DNA of 5,418 nucleotides from NCBI GenBank assembly GCA_900319195.1, contig ONNL01000186.1:1-5418 (forward strand). Direction: 5' to 3'. Source of the DNA: an uncultured Ruminococcus sp. (lineage in GTDB: Bacteria; Bacillota; Clostridia; Oscillospirales; Ruminococcaceae). Below are positions 5,412-5,418 of this stretch, piece after piece. The notes under the pieces are model-generated. The model made no database searches, was not told where the DNA came from, and was given only the letters and a program-made list of their open reading frames with translations. The stretch's first letter is position 1. Every line of letters starts with the position of its first letter. A program made the position numbers and the translations under genes.

Positions 5412-5418
5412 ATATTAT

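Noticed and set aside
1..5418. CRISPR array, tRNA, rRNA, riboswitch or insertion sequence
   Set aside because: No spaced direct repeats, RNA-gene-like folds or transposase frames were seen; nearly all sequence is coding and intergenic gaps within the operon are 21 bases or less.

Overview
The window looks like a chromosomal segment of an anaerobic, plant-polymer-degrading Clostridia bacterium, most likely a Ruminococcus-type member of the Oscillospiraceae. The reasons are a secreted protein ending in a two-repeat type I dockerin (cellulosome-type attachment), a stand-alone DUF1858 redox-disulfide protein, a radical SAM enzyme, moderate GC, and AGGAG-type ribosome binding sites throughout. Species cannot be fixed from this sequence alone.

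Layout: positions 1-5050 hold six tightly packed plus-strand genes that look like one operon. In order they are (1) the 3' part of a membrane protein with a C-terminal ComEA-like helix-hairpin-helix domain, 1-684; (2) an NrdG-like radical SAM protein, 681-1262, overlapping gene 1 by 4 bp; (3) a full-length Ycf46-type AAA+ ATPase, 1284-2918; (4) a small protein with a hydrophobic N-terminus and a DUF1257/Ycf35-like body, 2932-3417; (5) an MTA/SAH nucleosidase, 3430-4107; (6) an exported dockerin protein, 4118-5050. Gaps between genes are -4, 21, 13, 11-12 and 10 bases, leaving no room for internal promoters. A strong hairpin at 5071-5101 ends the unit and can work in both directions. Convergent to it, on the minus strand, lies a 76-residue DUF1858 protein (5134-5364), preceded by an A/T-rich perfect inverted repeat (5395-5411).

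How the genes may work together: the Ycf46 ATPase and the DUF1257-like protein are homologues of two cyanobacterial/plastid conserved families (Ycf46 and Ycf35), here in a heterotrophic anaerobe and joined to an NrdG-like activase with no NrdD beside it and to an HhH membrane protein. The HhH protein and the ATPase end in the same short tail, G-R-x-L-D-[L/Y], attached through a polar linker. This suggests that both carry a common recognition or modification tag, and the radical SAM protein is an obvious candidate to act on it. The nucleosidase can remove 5'-deoxyadenosine, the by-product of radical SAM chemistry, so its place in the operon is consistent with supporting that enzyme. The genes and families are seen directly or well recognised. 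The functional link between them is inference. The most notable content of the window is this HhH / radical SAM / Ycf46 / DUF1257 module with its shared C-terminal tail.
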